Shown here: positions 7,369 through 13,001 of the stretch, piece by piece
How positions within the stretch are numbered: the stretch's first letter is position 1
How the letters are laid out: every line of letters starts with the position of its first letter
Origin: DASZZX01 sp036260415
GTDB taxonomy: Bacteria; Actinomycetota; Nitriliruptoria; Nitriliruptorales; JAHWKO01
Assembly (NCBI GenBank): GCA_036260415.1
Contig: DASZZX010000300.1
Span: 1 to 16,458, forward strand
Length of the DNA stretch: 16,458 nt
Direction: 5' to 3'
Translations under genes and position numbers: made by a program
The notes under the pieces: model-generated
Told to the model about the DNA's origin: nothing
What the model saw: only the letters and a program-made list of their open reading frames with translations
The model's database searches: none

Positions 7369-7416
7369 GGTTGCGTACTTCCGCTGACTGGTTGGCGCAA
7401 CCACGCACGATCCGGG
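7369..7416. repeat. Second copy of the ACGCACGATCCGGG element, with a 7-bp hairpin
   Basis: Eight bases after the moeZ stop, GGTTGCG (7369-7375) and CGCAACC (7396-7402) form a 7-bp stem with a 20-base loop, immediately followed by ACGCACGATCCGGG (7403-7416). The loop contains CTTCCGCTGA, which also occurs, on the opposite strand, in the loop of the 5983-6035 repeat. The two elements therefore share both the arm word and part of the loop. It may also act as the moeZ terminator, though no T-tract follows. Confidence 0.55.
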
Positions 7417-7422
7417 GGTGGT

Positions 7423-7448
7423 TACGTCAACGCCTCTATGATGACGTA
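7423..7448. promoter_or_regulatory. Promoter and probable autoregulatory operator of the toxin-antitoxin pair
   Basis: TACGTCA (7423-7429) and TGACGTA (7442-7448) are exact reverse complements 12 bases apart. A good -10 element, TATGAT at 7437-7442, lies between and overlaps the right arm; I see no convincing -35. Transcription would start near 7449, about ten bases before the antitoxin GTG. An inverted repeat over the -10 is the usual layout for repression by a ribbon-helix-helix antitoxin with its toxin. Confidence 0.6.
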
Positions 7449-7459
7449 GGCTGCAGCAT

Positions 7460-7672
7460 GTGAAGCGGCTGCAGATCATGATCGACGAGGACCTCGACGC
7501 GGCGCTGGAGCGTCAAGCCGCCGCCGAGGGCGTGTCGAAGGCTGCCCTGATCCGACGCTTCGTGCGCGAGCGGGTGTCCACGCTGCCGCCACGATCGGCG
7601 GATCCCCTGTTCCGGATGGTGGGCGTGGACGACGCCGAGCCGGCGGCCGTGGACGACGTCGTGTACCGGTGA
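7460..7672 (+). CDS. VapB-type ribbon-helix-helix antitoxin
   Basis: A 70-residue protein whose first 40 residues (KRLQIMIDEDLDAALERQAAAEGVSK...) match the ribbon-helix-helix fold: one beta strand followed by two helices with the AALIRRFVRE pattern. The acidic C-terminal part (about 45-70) would wrap the toxin. It presumably binds DNA as a dimer and represses its own promoter while neutralising the PIN toxin that follows. The start is a GTG at 7460, directly after the inverted repeat/-10 region, with at most a weak ribosome site (GTAGG), so it may be almost leaderless. Its stop overlaps the toxin start (GTGA). Assignment to the VapB group rests mainly on the partner. Confidence 0.82.
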   Translation: MKRLQIMIDEDLDAALERQAAAEGVSKAALIRRFVRERVSTLPPRSADPLFRMVGVDDAEPAAVDDVVYR

Positions 7673-8064
7673 TCTTCGTCGATACCTCGTTCTGGGTGGC
7701 TCTGCGTCTGCGGCGCGACGGCCACCACGGACGGGCTGCTGCGCTCCTGGAGCGAGTGGGCGACCAGGGGCTCGTCACATCGAACGCGGTCCGGGGCGAG
7801 ACCTGGACCTACCTCCGCAGGCGCGCTGGGCACGCCTCCGCCGTAGATTTCCTCGACGGGGTCGCGGCCTCCCCGCGGCTCCGCCTGGAGTGGGTCACCG
7901 CAGACCTCGAAGCGAGGGCGCTGGACTGGCTGCGGCGCCACGACGAGCGCGAGTACTCCTACGTCGACGCCACCAGCTTCGCCCTCATGCGGGAGCTGCG
8001 GATCTCGGAAGCACTCGGGTTCGACGGCGACTTCGCGGCGGCCGGCTTCGTCGAACTGCGCTGA
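7669..8064 (+). CDS. VapC-family PIN-domain ribonuclease toxin
   Basis: A 131-residue PIN-domain protein. VapC toxins are Mg-dependent RNases that cut tRNA, rRNA or mRNA when freed from antitoxin. The acidic active-site set is intact: Asp5 (FVDTSFW), Glu44 (VRGETWTYL), Asp100 (SYVDATSFALM) and Asp119/Asp121 (GFDGDFAAAGF). It starts with GTG at 7669, four bases overlapping the antitoxin stop, as usual for these pairs. The length is family-typical and there is no frameshift, so the pair looks functional. RNA target cannot be told from sequence. A strong hairpin follows 22 bases after the stop. Confidence 0.9.
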   Translation: MIFVDTSFWVALRLRRDGHHGRAAALLERVGDQGLVTSNAVRGETWTYLRRRAGHASAVDFLDGVAASPRLRLEWVTADLEARALDWLRRHDEREYSYVDATSFALMRELRISEALGFDGDFAAAGFVELR

Positions 8065-8085
8065 CGCATCGAGCCCGGTCGGGCA

Positions 8086-8104
8086 GCGGCACGCAGCGTG
8101 CCGC
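8086..8104 (+). terminator. Short perfect hairpin after the toxin gene
   Basis: GCGGCACG (8086-8093) and CGTGCCGC (8097-8104) form a perfect 8-bp stem with a 3-base loop, starting 22 bases after the VapC stop. There is no T-run after it, so if it terminates it does so without a U-tail, as is often proposed for high-GC actinobacteria. Its right arm covers a GTG at 8098 that would otherwise be a possible start for the next gene, which argues against that start. Confidence 0.5.
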
Positions 8105-8137
8105 AGGGTGCGCGGAGCGCGCATGACCTCCTAGGCG

Positions 8138-8165
8138 GGCGGGTTCCCGTACCGTCCAACCCGCC
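8138..8165. promoter_or_regulatory. 8-bp inverted repeat upstream of the first regulator gene
   Basis: GGCGGGTT (8138-8145) and AACCCGCC (8158-8165) are exact reverse complements with a 12-base spacer containing GTACCGT. It lies about 110 bases before the regulator's probable start. It could be an operator or, since TGCCTCGTCTT follows, a second terminator for the toxin transcript; sequence alone does not decide. Confidence 0.4.
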
Positions 8166-8274
8166 TGCCTCGTCTTACTCGTGGACGGCCATCGCGGACC
8201 ATGGTGGGCACCCCCTGCAGACGCGGTCGCACAACGGCGAGGTACGGGCGCGCGGCGAGCAGCGCGCGCCCCGC

Positions 8275-8928
8275 GTGGGCGTGCTCAACCTCGAGTACCT
8301 GGTCGAGCAGGGTGTGCGCGCGGTGCTGGGGGACGCCGGCGTGGACGTCGTGGTGCTCGGTCTCGACCTCGACGACCTCATCGGTCAGATCGAGCGCTCT
8401 GCCGTCGATGCGGTCCTGGTCGCCCTGCCCAGCGCCCCGACCTTCGCGGGCGACCCCCGCAAGCTGATCCGCTCGGTCCGGCGGTCGCTACCCCACCTCG
8501 GGGTCGTCGTCCTCGCCCGGCAACTGCGTCGGGAGGAGGCGCTGGACCTCCTGCAGGGGGGTCCCGGCGGGATCGCTTACCTCCAGGTCTCCGCGTTGCG
8601 GCCGGACCCGGACCTGGCCGGCGTGGTCGAGCAGGTCGTAGCGGGCCACACCGTGGTGGACCCCACGATGATGGGGCGCCTGCTGGAGGAACCGTCGCCG
8701 CAGCCCGACCCGACGCTGGAGGAGCTCACGCCACGCGAGCGTCAGGTGATGCAGCTGATGGCGACCGGTCGGACCAACGAGGCCATCGCACGCGAGCTGG
8801 GCATCTCCCGGCGGGGCGTCGAGAAGTACGTCAGCCACATCTTCGCGTGGTTGCAGCTGGACCACGAGCCGGATCTCAACCGGCGCGTGACCGCTGTGAT
8901 CCGTTACCTGCAGAGGGCAGCGCGCTGA
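8275..8928 (+). CDS. NarL/LuxR-type regulator with non-phosphorylatable receiver-like domain
   Basis: A 217-residue regulator: a receiver-like domain (about 1-115) and a C-terminal LuxR helix-turn-helix (about 151-200; LTPRERQVMQLMATGRTNEAIARELGIS). The phosphoacceptor Asp is Ala50 (VDAVLVALP) and the acidic pair of strand 1 is replaced by Asn-Leu (VLNLEYLV), so phosphorylation by a kinase is not expected. The C-terminus KYVSHIFAWLQLDHEPDLNRRVTAV is typical of one NarL subgroup. The start is uncertain. A GTG at 8098 would add 59 residues, but that stretch has poor third-position GC, no domain, and its GTG sits in a hairpin; the GTG at 8275 begins the fold exactly but lacks a ribosome site. 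The last 53 bases overlap the convergent regulator on the - strand. Target genes are unknown; neighbours suggest polysaccharide control. Confidence 0.82.
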   Translation: MGVLNLEYLVEQGVRAVLGDAGVDVVVLGLDLDDLIGQIERSAVDAVLVALPSAPTFAGDPRKLIRSVRRSLPHLGVVVLARQLRREEALDLLQGGPGGIAYLQVSALRPDPDLAGVVEQVVAGHTVVDPTMMGRLLEEPSPQPDPTLEELTPRERQVMQLMATGRTNEAIARELGISRRGVEKYVSHIFAWLQLDHEPDLNRRVTAVIRYLQRAAR

Positions 8929-9622
8929 CGCCGCCGTTGCCTGCCCGCCGCGGTGTACCGCTCGACAGCCGTGGCGAGGGTGGGAACTCGACCAGGTTGT
9001 AGTGGTGGCTGACGGCCACGGCTTCCACCTTCGAGTGCGCCCCGAGCTTGATGAGCAGGTTCTGGATGTGCGTGCGAGCGGTGGAGTAGGCGATCCCGAG
9101 ACGGCGGGCGATGGCGGCGGTGTTCTGCCCGTCCACCAGCAGGGCGAGGATCTCGCGTTCGCGCTCGGTCAGCGAACCGGCCGACAGCATCGTGGGCCCA
9201 CGGCGTGACGGGCCACGCAGCGGCCCGGCAGTCGCGGCGCGGTGGGTCACGGCGGGGGTGCGGCGCATCCCAGGCCGTCCCTCGAGCAGCTGCAGGATCC
9301 GTGTCAGGTCGTCGGCCTGCGAGGCCACGGCGTCGGCGCCGGCCTCGAGCGCGTCGTGAGCTGACCGGGGGTCAGCGGCCGTGCCCAGCGCCACGATGCG
9401 GAGTCGCGGAGCGGCCGCGCGTGCCCGGGCGATCGCTTGGAGCGCCGCCGCGTCGAGGAGGGTGGCCCCAAGGAGGAGACCGTCAGCACGGTGGCGGCGG
9501 ACCGCGTCCGGGGCGGCGGCTGGGTCGGCCACGCGGGCGCACACCTGGTGATCTCGCTCGGTCAGAGCCACCGCCAACGCCTCCACGAAGAGCGTGTGAC
9601 GATGGCACAGAACGATCCGCAT
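8876..9622 (-). CDS. NarL/LuxR-type regulator with fully degenerate receiver domain
   Basis: A 248-residue regulator on the - strand. The N-terminal domain (1-115) keeps the receiver hydrophobic pattern (MRIVLCHRHTLFVEAL), but the acidic pair is His7-Arg8, the phosphoacceptor position is Gly52 (ADGLLLGATLL), the conserved Thr is Gly80 and the Lys position is Gln102. All chemistry of phosphotransfer is gone. The LuxR helix-turn-helix at about 150-205 (LTEREREILALLVDGQNTAAIARRLGIAYSTARTHIQN) is intact. A roughly 35-residue Pro/Ser/Gly-rich tail follows, overlapping the 3' end of the opposite gene. The ATG overlaps the stop of the upstream histidine kinase gene (TGATG), so the two are translationally coupled. 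It may read another signal or act as a heterodimer partner; that is inference. Confidence 0.88.
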   Translation of the reverse strand: MRIVLCHRHTLFVEALAVALTERDHQVCARVADPAAAPDAVRRHRADGLLLGATLLDAAALQAIARARAAAPRLRIVALGTAADPRSAHDALEAGADAVASQADDLTRILQLLEGRPGMRRTPAVTHRAATAGPLRGPSRRGPTMLSAGSLTEREREILALLVDGQNTAAIARRLGIAYSTARTHIQNLLIKLGAHSKVEAVAVSHHYNLVEFPPSPRLSSGTPRRAGNGGVSALPSAGNGSQRSRAG

Positions 9623-10314
9623 CAGGTCGTCTCCTCGTCTGCGCGGGCTGGTGTCCCCGGGGCTTCGCCGGCCGGCCCTGCGAGCGCTGGCAGCGCCACG
9701 CAGACCCGCCCGCCCTCGTCCGTCACGTGGATCGTGGTGCGACCACCGTTCGCCCTGGTCAGCTCCTCCGCGACCAGCAGCCCCATGCCTGCTCCATCAC
9801 CCACCACGGGTGGGAACGACCGCCCGCCCGAGCCCGCCACCGTGACCGTGACGGACCCGTCGGACCAGAGCATGGCCACCTCGACCGAGCCGTCGGGGCC
9901 AGCGGCCTCGCTGGCGTCGCGCAGCAGGTTGTCGAACACGCGCAGCAGCTCCACCTCGTCGCCGGGGACAACGACCGAGCGGCTCTCGAGGTGCAGCCGA
10001 CCGGGCCACCGCCGGCGCAGGTGGTCGGCCGCGTCCCGGACCACCTCGTCCAGCCGCACGGCTGTCACGTGGCGCTGTCGGGCGGTGAGCCGACGGCAGA
10101 GGTCGCGCAGCGCGGCCGCTTCCCGCTGGATGTCGGCCAGCAGCCCGTCCGCGTCGGCCGGCAGGTCCGGCACCCCGCGTGCGAGCTGAGCGAGGACGGT
10201 GACCGCGGAGACATGCTGGCGGACGTCGTGGCACAGTGAGCGGACGGCTCCGTCTGTCGCCGTACGCGCCATCTCCTGGGACAGCGTCGTGGATGACGGC
10301 GGGTGTGACGTCAT
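9622..10314 (-). CDS. Small soluble histidine kinase with altered ATP lid
   Basis: About 230 residues with no membrane segment and no clear sensor domain. The phosphoacceptor His is His29 in SLCHDVRQHVSAV, with a helical DHp segment to about residue 85. The ATPase domain has an N-box (FDNLLRDASEA, Asn129) and a glycine-rich GDGAGMGLLVAEELTRANGG. The D-box that normally reads V-A-D-N-G-x-G is VAGSGGR, so the adenine-binding Asp is Gly161; ATP binding may be weak or unusual. The ATG at 10314 (GGAAG eight bases upstream) is preferred. A GTG at 10431 would add 39 residues of low third-position GC that look non-coding, and an ATG at 10272 is also possible. The stop overlaps the start of the degenerate regulator. 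The divergent intact regulator at 10637 is the more plausible phosphorylation partner. Confidence 0.82.
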   Translation of the reverse strand: MTSHPPSSTTLSQEMARTATDGAVRSLCHDVRQHVSAVTVLAQLARGVPDLPADADGLLADIQREAAALRDLCRRLTARQRHVTAVRLDEVVRDAADHLRRRWPGRLHLESRSVVVPGDEVELLRVFDNLLRDASEAAGPDGSVEVAMLWSDGSVTVTVAGSGGRSFPPVVGDGAGMGLLVAEELTRANGGRTTIHVTDEGGRVCVALPALAGPAGEAPGTPARADEETT

Positions 10315-10636
10315 CCCCGCTGCTTCCGCGCGCTCTGCCTGGCCGCCACGTCCCCGCCGTTCCTCTGGATGGCGTAGTCGTTCCGGACTAGCTAGATCTC
10401 GGTAGATGATGGGCCGTTCGGGCGCGGACACAATGGTGCCAGCCTCACCGCCGTCAGGTGCGGAAAACCGTCACTCCTCGTCGCGCTTGGATTACAACGC
10501 GTGACATATGTGGGTGGAGACGGACCCGGTGCTGTGTCCGGCCGACCACCCGGCGCGTTGTCCACCTGCAGGTGACGTAGGCCGCCCTCGCCATCTGTGG
10601 TTGCGCACCGGAGGGCAGCCTGCAACGCTCGCGCGC
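10315..10636. promoter_or_regulatory. Divergent promoter region between kinase and intact regulator
   Basis: This 322-base gap (about 205 bases if the kinase began at 10431) separates the divergent kinase and response-regulator genes. It is AT-richer than its surroundings around 10381-10410 and 10480-10515. It holds several palindromes: CTAGCTAG (10388-10395), ACATATGT (10504-10511), CACCTGCAGGTG (10563-10574), and a split pair ACAACGCG (10494-10501) with CGCGTTGT (10554-10561). I could not assign confident -35/-10 pairs. Promoters for both directions are expected here. Confidence 0.5.
10563..10574. promoter_or_regulatory. 12-bp perfect palindrome upstream of the intact response regulator
   Basis: CACCTGCAGGTG is a perfect palindrome 62 bases before the ATG of the regulator at 10637. 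Its symmetry and position suit a binding site for a dimeric regulator, possibly one encoded in this cluster. No identified binding motif matches it from memory, so the call is by symmetry and position only. Confidence 0.35.
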
Positions 10637-11332
10637 ATGGAGACGGTCCGGGTGGTGCTCGTGGACGATCACCGGGCGTTCTCCGGTGCGCTGAGCGCAC
10701 TGCTGTCCCGCCAGCCGGACATCGAGGTGGCGGCCTCGGTCCCCTCCGCCAGCGCCGCCCGGGCGGCGATCGACACGCTCGCCCCCGACGTAGCGGTGAT
10801 CGACGTGGACCTCGCCGGCGAGAGCGGGATCGATCTGATCGAGGCCCTGCGGTCCGCTGACCCGTCGTCGCGCGTGGTCGTGCTGACCTGCCACGACGAC
10901 GTCGAGACCGCCGTCGCCGCTGCTCGTGCGGGCGCGTTGGGTTTCGTCGCCAAGGACGACAACGCGCACGAGCTGACCACCGCGATCCGGCGGGCGGCAC
11001 GGGGTGAGGCACATTTCCCGCCGCACCTGTTGAGCCACGTGCTGCGCCGGTTCAGCGGCGATGGCGCCGACCGGTCGCCGGATCTGAGGGACGTGTCGGG
11101 CCTGACGCCGCGCGAGCGGGAGGTGCTGGGCTGCATGATGGCCGGCCTGGAGCGCAAGGTCATCGCTCAGCGCCTGCACCTATCGCCCAACACGGTCAGG
11201 ACACACGTGCGCAACATCCTGTCGAAGCTGGATGTGCACTCCACACTGGAGGCGGTGTCGCTCGCCTACCGGGCGGGACTGCGCCCGCCCGGCGAGCTGC
11301 TCGCCCACCGCGACGCCACGCCGTCCGCGTAG
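10637..11332 (+). CDS. NarL/FixJ-family response regulator, intact receiver
   Basis: The 231-residue product is the only canonical response regulator in the cluster. The receiver has acidic pair Asp10-Asp11 (VVLVDDHRAF), phosphoacceptor Asp56 (VAVIDVDLAGESG), Thr84 (VVVLTCHDD) and Lys106 (GFVAKDDN). The LuxR helix-turn-helix LTPREREVLGCMMAGLERKVIAQRLHLS and VRTHVRNILSKL follow at about 155-215. The ATG at 10637 places the receiver at the usual distance from the N-terminus; GGAGGG at 10610-10615 is too far away to serve it well, so initiation is unusual or the transcript is leaderless. It is transcribed away from the histidine kinase and is the best candidate to be its phosphorylated partner. 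Targets are unknown, though the palindromes in this locus are candidates. Confidence 0.92.
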   Translation: METVRVVLVDDHRAFSGALSALLSRQPDIEVAASVPSASAARAAIDTLAPDVAVIDVDLAGESGIDLIEALRSADPSSRVVVLTCHDDVETAVAAARAGALGFVAKDDNAHELTTAIRRAARGEAHFPPHLLSHVLRRFSGDGADRSPDLRDVSGLTPREREVLGCMMAGLERKVIAQRLHLSPNTVRTHVRNILSKLDVHSTLEAVSLAYRAGLRPPGELLAHRDATPSA

Positions 11333-11335
11333 CCG

Positions 11336-11347
11336 ACGCACGATCCG
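11336..11347 (+). repeat. Third, partial copy of the ACGCACGATCCG element
   Basis: ACGCACGATCCG starts three bases after the stop of the response regulator. It matches 12 of the 14 bases of the arm seen at 6022-6035 and 7403-7416. A 7-bp complement CGGATCG lies at 11383-11389 and could pair with CGATCCG (11341-11347). All three copies lie just downstream of a stop codon. Confidence 0.5.
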
Positions 11348-11445
11348 AGGGGTCGCGCCGGGAGGGCGTGTCCGACCTGTACCGGATCGCCGGGTCCGTG
11401 GGCTCAGAGGGCTATGGGCTCTCCTCCGTTCGGCGTAGTCCAACT

Positions 11446-11506
11446 CGCACGTCCGCTGGAGTCCACGTGCGCCATGCATCGTCACGCTGAGGTAGCTGAA
11501 CGTGAC
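11446..11506. promoter_or_regulatory. Two adjacent inverted repeats before the regulator/polysaccharide genes
   Basis: CGCACGT (11446-11452) and ACGTGCG (11465-11471) are exact reverse complements with a 12-base spacer. Ten bases further, GTCACG (11481-11486) and CGTGAC (11501-11506) form a second pair with a 14-base spacer. ATGCAT (11474-11479) lies between. They sit directly upstream of the likely GTG start at 11519 and probably mark the control region of the operon that leads to the polysaccharide genes. Proteins binding them are unknown. Confidence 0.45.
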
Positions 11507-11515
11507 GGAGAGAGA
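11507..11515 (+). promoter_or_regulatory. Ribosome binding site deciding the start at 11519
   Basis: A purine run GGAGAGAGA lies three to eight bases before the in-frame GTG at 11519, while ATG codons at 11414 and 11474 have no comparable site. This favours the shorter protein. Confidence 0.5.
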
Positions 11516-11518
11516 GAC

Positions 11519-12256
11519 GTGCCGATCGGGCGGGGTGCTACGGCCACGCGCACGCCGTCGCGGGCGGAGCCGCCCCACGACGATGGCTCGGCATCGGAGG
11601 GTCCGGCCGCACGGGTCCTGGTGAGCACGGCGGAGGCGGCGCTCCGTCAGACCCTGGCGGTGGCGCTGCAGCGGAAGGGCTTCGTCGCCGAGGCCGTGGC
11701 ACCGGAGGCCGATGAGCTCACCAGCCGCGCCCGCCAGCTGGCCGCCACGGTGACCCTGCTGGACGCCTCGCCGACCACGTCACCGTGTGAGCTGTCGCTC
11801 CGCGACGAGCTGCCCGATGTCCGCGTGCTGCTGCTCGCGACCTCCGGACAGGACGACGTGGGACTCCCGGCGCGCTTCGACCACGTCGAGGTGGTCCCAG
11901 CCCACCTCGCGCTGGACGACCTCGTCGACGTGCTGAACGGGGAACGGACCGTGGCCGAGGCCGCCGCGCGGCGCCCTCGCCCCGACACCCCGTCCGGCCG
12001 CGCCGACCCCTCACCGATCGGTCAGCTCACCGCGCGTGAACGCCAGGTCCTCGAGGCGTTGATCGGCGGCGCCACAAACACCCGCATCGCCGAGAGCCTG
12101 GGCATCTCCCGCCACACCGTGCGCACCCACCTGCAGAACATCTTCGCGAAGCTCGGCGTGCACAACCGCCTGGAAGCGGTCGCGTTGGGGCTGCGGGCGG
12201 GGCTGCGGCCAGCATCCCACAAGGCCCCCTGGACGGCGATCGGAGAAGGACGATGA
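11519..12256 (+). CDS. NarL/LuxR-type regulator with partly degenerate receiver
   Basis: With the GTG at 11519 the product has 245 residues: a polar 30-residue lead, a receiver-like domain (about 31-140; RVLVSTAEAALRQTL...) and an intact LuxR helix-turn-helix at about 170-225 (LTARERQVLEALIGGATNTRIAESLGIS). Asp82 in TVTLLDASP sits at the phosphoacceptor position, but the acidic pair of strand 1 is replaced by Ser-Thr and the conserved Lys region reads VVPAHLALDD, so normal Mg-dependent phosphorylation is doubtful. In-frame ATGs at 11414 and 11474 would lengthen it by 35 or 15 residues without adding a fold. The stop overlaps the next regulator's ATG (ATGA). These two and the polysaccharide genes lie in one direction with small gaps, suggesting a shared transcript. 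Confidence 0.85.
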   Translation: MPIGRGATATRTPSRAEPPHDDGSASEGPAARVLVSTAEAALRQTLAVALQRKGFVAEAVAPEADELTSRARQLAATVTLLDASPTTSPCELSLRDELPDVRVLLLATSGQDDVGLPARFDHVEVVPAHLALDDLVDVLNGERTVAEAAARRPRPDTPSGRADPSPIGQLTARERQVLEALIGGATNTRIAESLGISRHTVRTHLQNIFAKLGVHNRLEAVALGLRAGLRPASHKAPWTAIGEGR

Positions 12257-12960
12257 GTGCCACGAGCGTGCTGGTCACCCACGAGCACCGGCTCCTGCGC
12301 GAGTGCCTGGTGGAGGCGTTCTCCGCGCAGGACGACCTCTACGTGGTCGCCCACACAGGCGATGGCCGGGACGCCGTGCTGGACGCCCAGCGGACCTCGC
12401 CGGGCATCGTGCTGCTGCGGCCCGTCCTGCCGCGGCTGACGGTCACCGAGGCCTGCGCCGCGATCAAGCAGGCCGTGGCGAGCAGCCGCGTGGTCGTGAT
12501 GGCCGACGGCGACGACCCCGCCCTGCTCCTGGACACGATCGAGGCCGGGGCGGACGGCTACGTCAGCCTGACTCGTGACCTCGACGACCTGCTGACGGCG
12601 GTACGGCGGGTGCAGCGTGGCGAGACGGTCGTCCCCCCACTCCTGCTGGGGCACATGCTGCGACAGCTGATCCTGCGCCGACGCCGCACCGAGCGGACGT
12701 TCCAGCGCTTCCTCGACCTGACCCCACGCGAGAAGGAGGTGCTGAGCCTCCTCGTGCAGGGATGTCACCAGGAGACCGTCGCAGCCGAGCTGTTCATCTC
12801 GGCGCAGACGGCGCGGACCCACATCCAGAACCTGATTTCCAAGCTGGGGGTCCACTCCCGGTTGGAGGCTGCGGCCCTGGCGGTCACCAACGGTTGGCTC
12901 GACATGCTGCCCTCCGAGTCGAGGAACCGGCGTGACGACCTGCTCAGCCGCATCGCCTAG
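12253..12960 (+). CDS. NarL/LuxR-type regulator with Arg at the phosphoacceptor position
   Basis: The 235-residue product keeps the receiver pattern (SVLVTHEHRLLRECL), but the phosphoacceptor is Arg56 (GIVLLRPVLP), the acidic pair is His10-Glu11, and the Thr and Lys positions are Ala and a Leu/Thr pair (VVVMADGDD, GYVSLTRDL). An Arg here cannot accept phosphate. The LuxR helix-turn-helix at about 156-212 (LTPREKEVLSLLVQGCHQETVAAELFIS) is intact, followed by a polar tail of about 23 residues. The ATG overlaps the stop of the preceding regulator and has GGAG at 12242-12245. Only 41 bases separate it from the dehydratase gene, so it is probably cotranscribed with the polysaccharide genes. A role as constitutive or dimer-partner regulator is inferred. 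Confidence 0.87.
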   Translation: MSATSVLVTHEHRLLRECLVEAFSAQDDLYVVAHTGDGRDAVLDAQRTSPGIVLLRPVLPRLTVTEACAAIKQAVASSRVVVMADGDDPALLLDTIEAGADGYVSLTRDLDDLLTAVRRVQRGETVVPPLLLGHMLRQLILRRRRTERTFQRFLDLTPREKEVLSLLVQGCHQETVAAELFISAQTARTHIQNLISKLGVHSRLEAAALAVTNGWLDMLPSESRNRRDDLLSRIA

Positions 12961-13001
12961 CCGCCGACCGAAGCCCGTCCGCCGCCATCCCGGAGAGGCG
13001 C

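Noticed and set aside
8098..8274. N-terminal extension of the first regulator from a GTG at 8098.
   Set aside because: The stretch has low third-position GC, no domain, and the GTG lies in a perfect hairpin; treated as non-coding with some doubt.
9205..10239. A 344-codon + strand frame across the kinase and degenerate regulator.
   Set aside because: The - strand translation gives clear kinase and LuxR motifs; the + frame is Arg/Pro-rich and featureless.
10315..10431. N-terminal extension of the histidine kinase from a GTG at 10431.
   Set aside because: Codons there have many A/T third bases unlike the rest of the gene, and the region holds CTAGCTAG and AT-rich promoter-like sequence.
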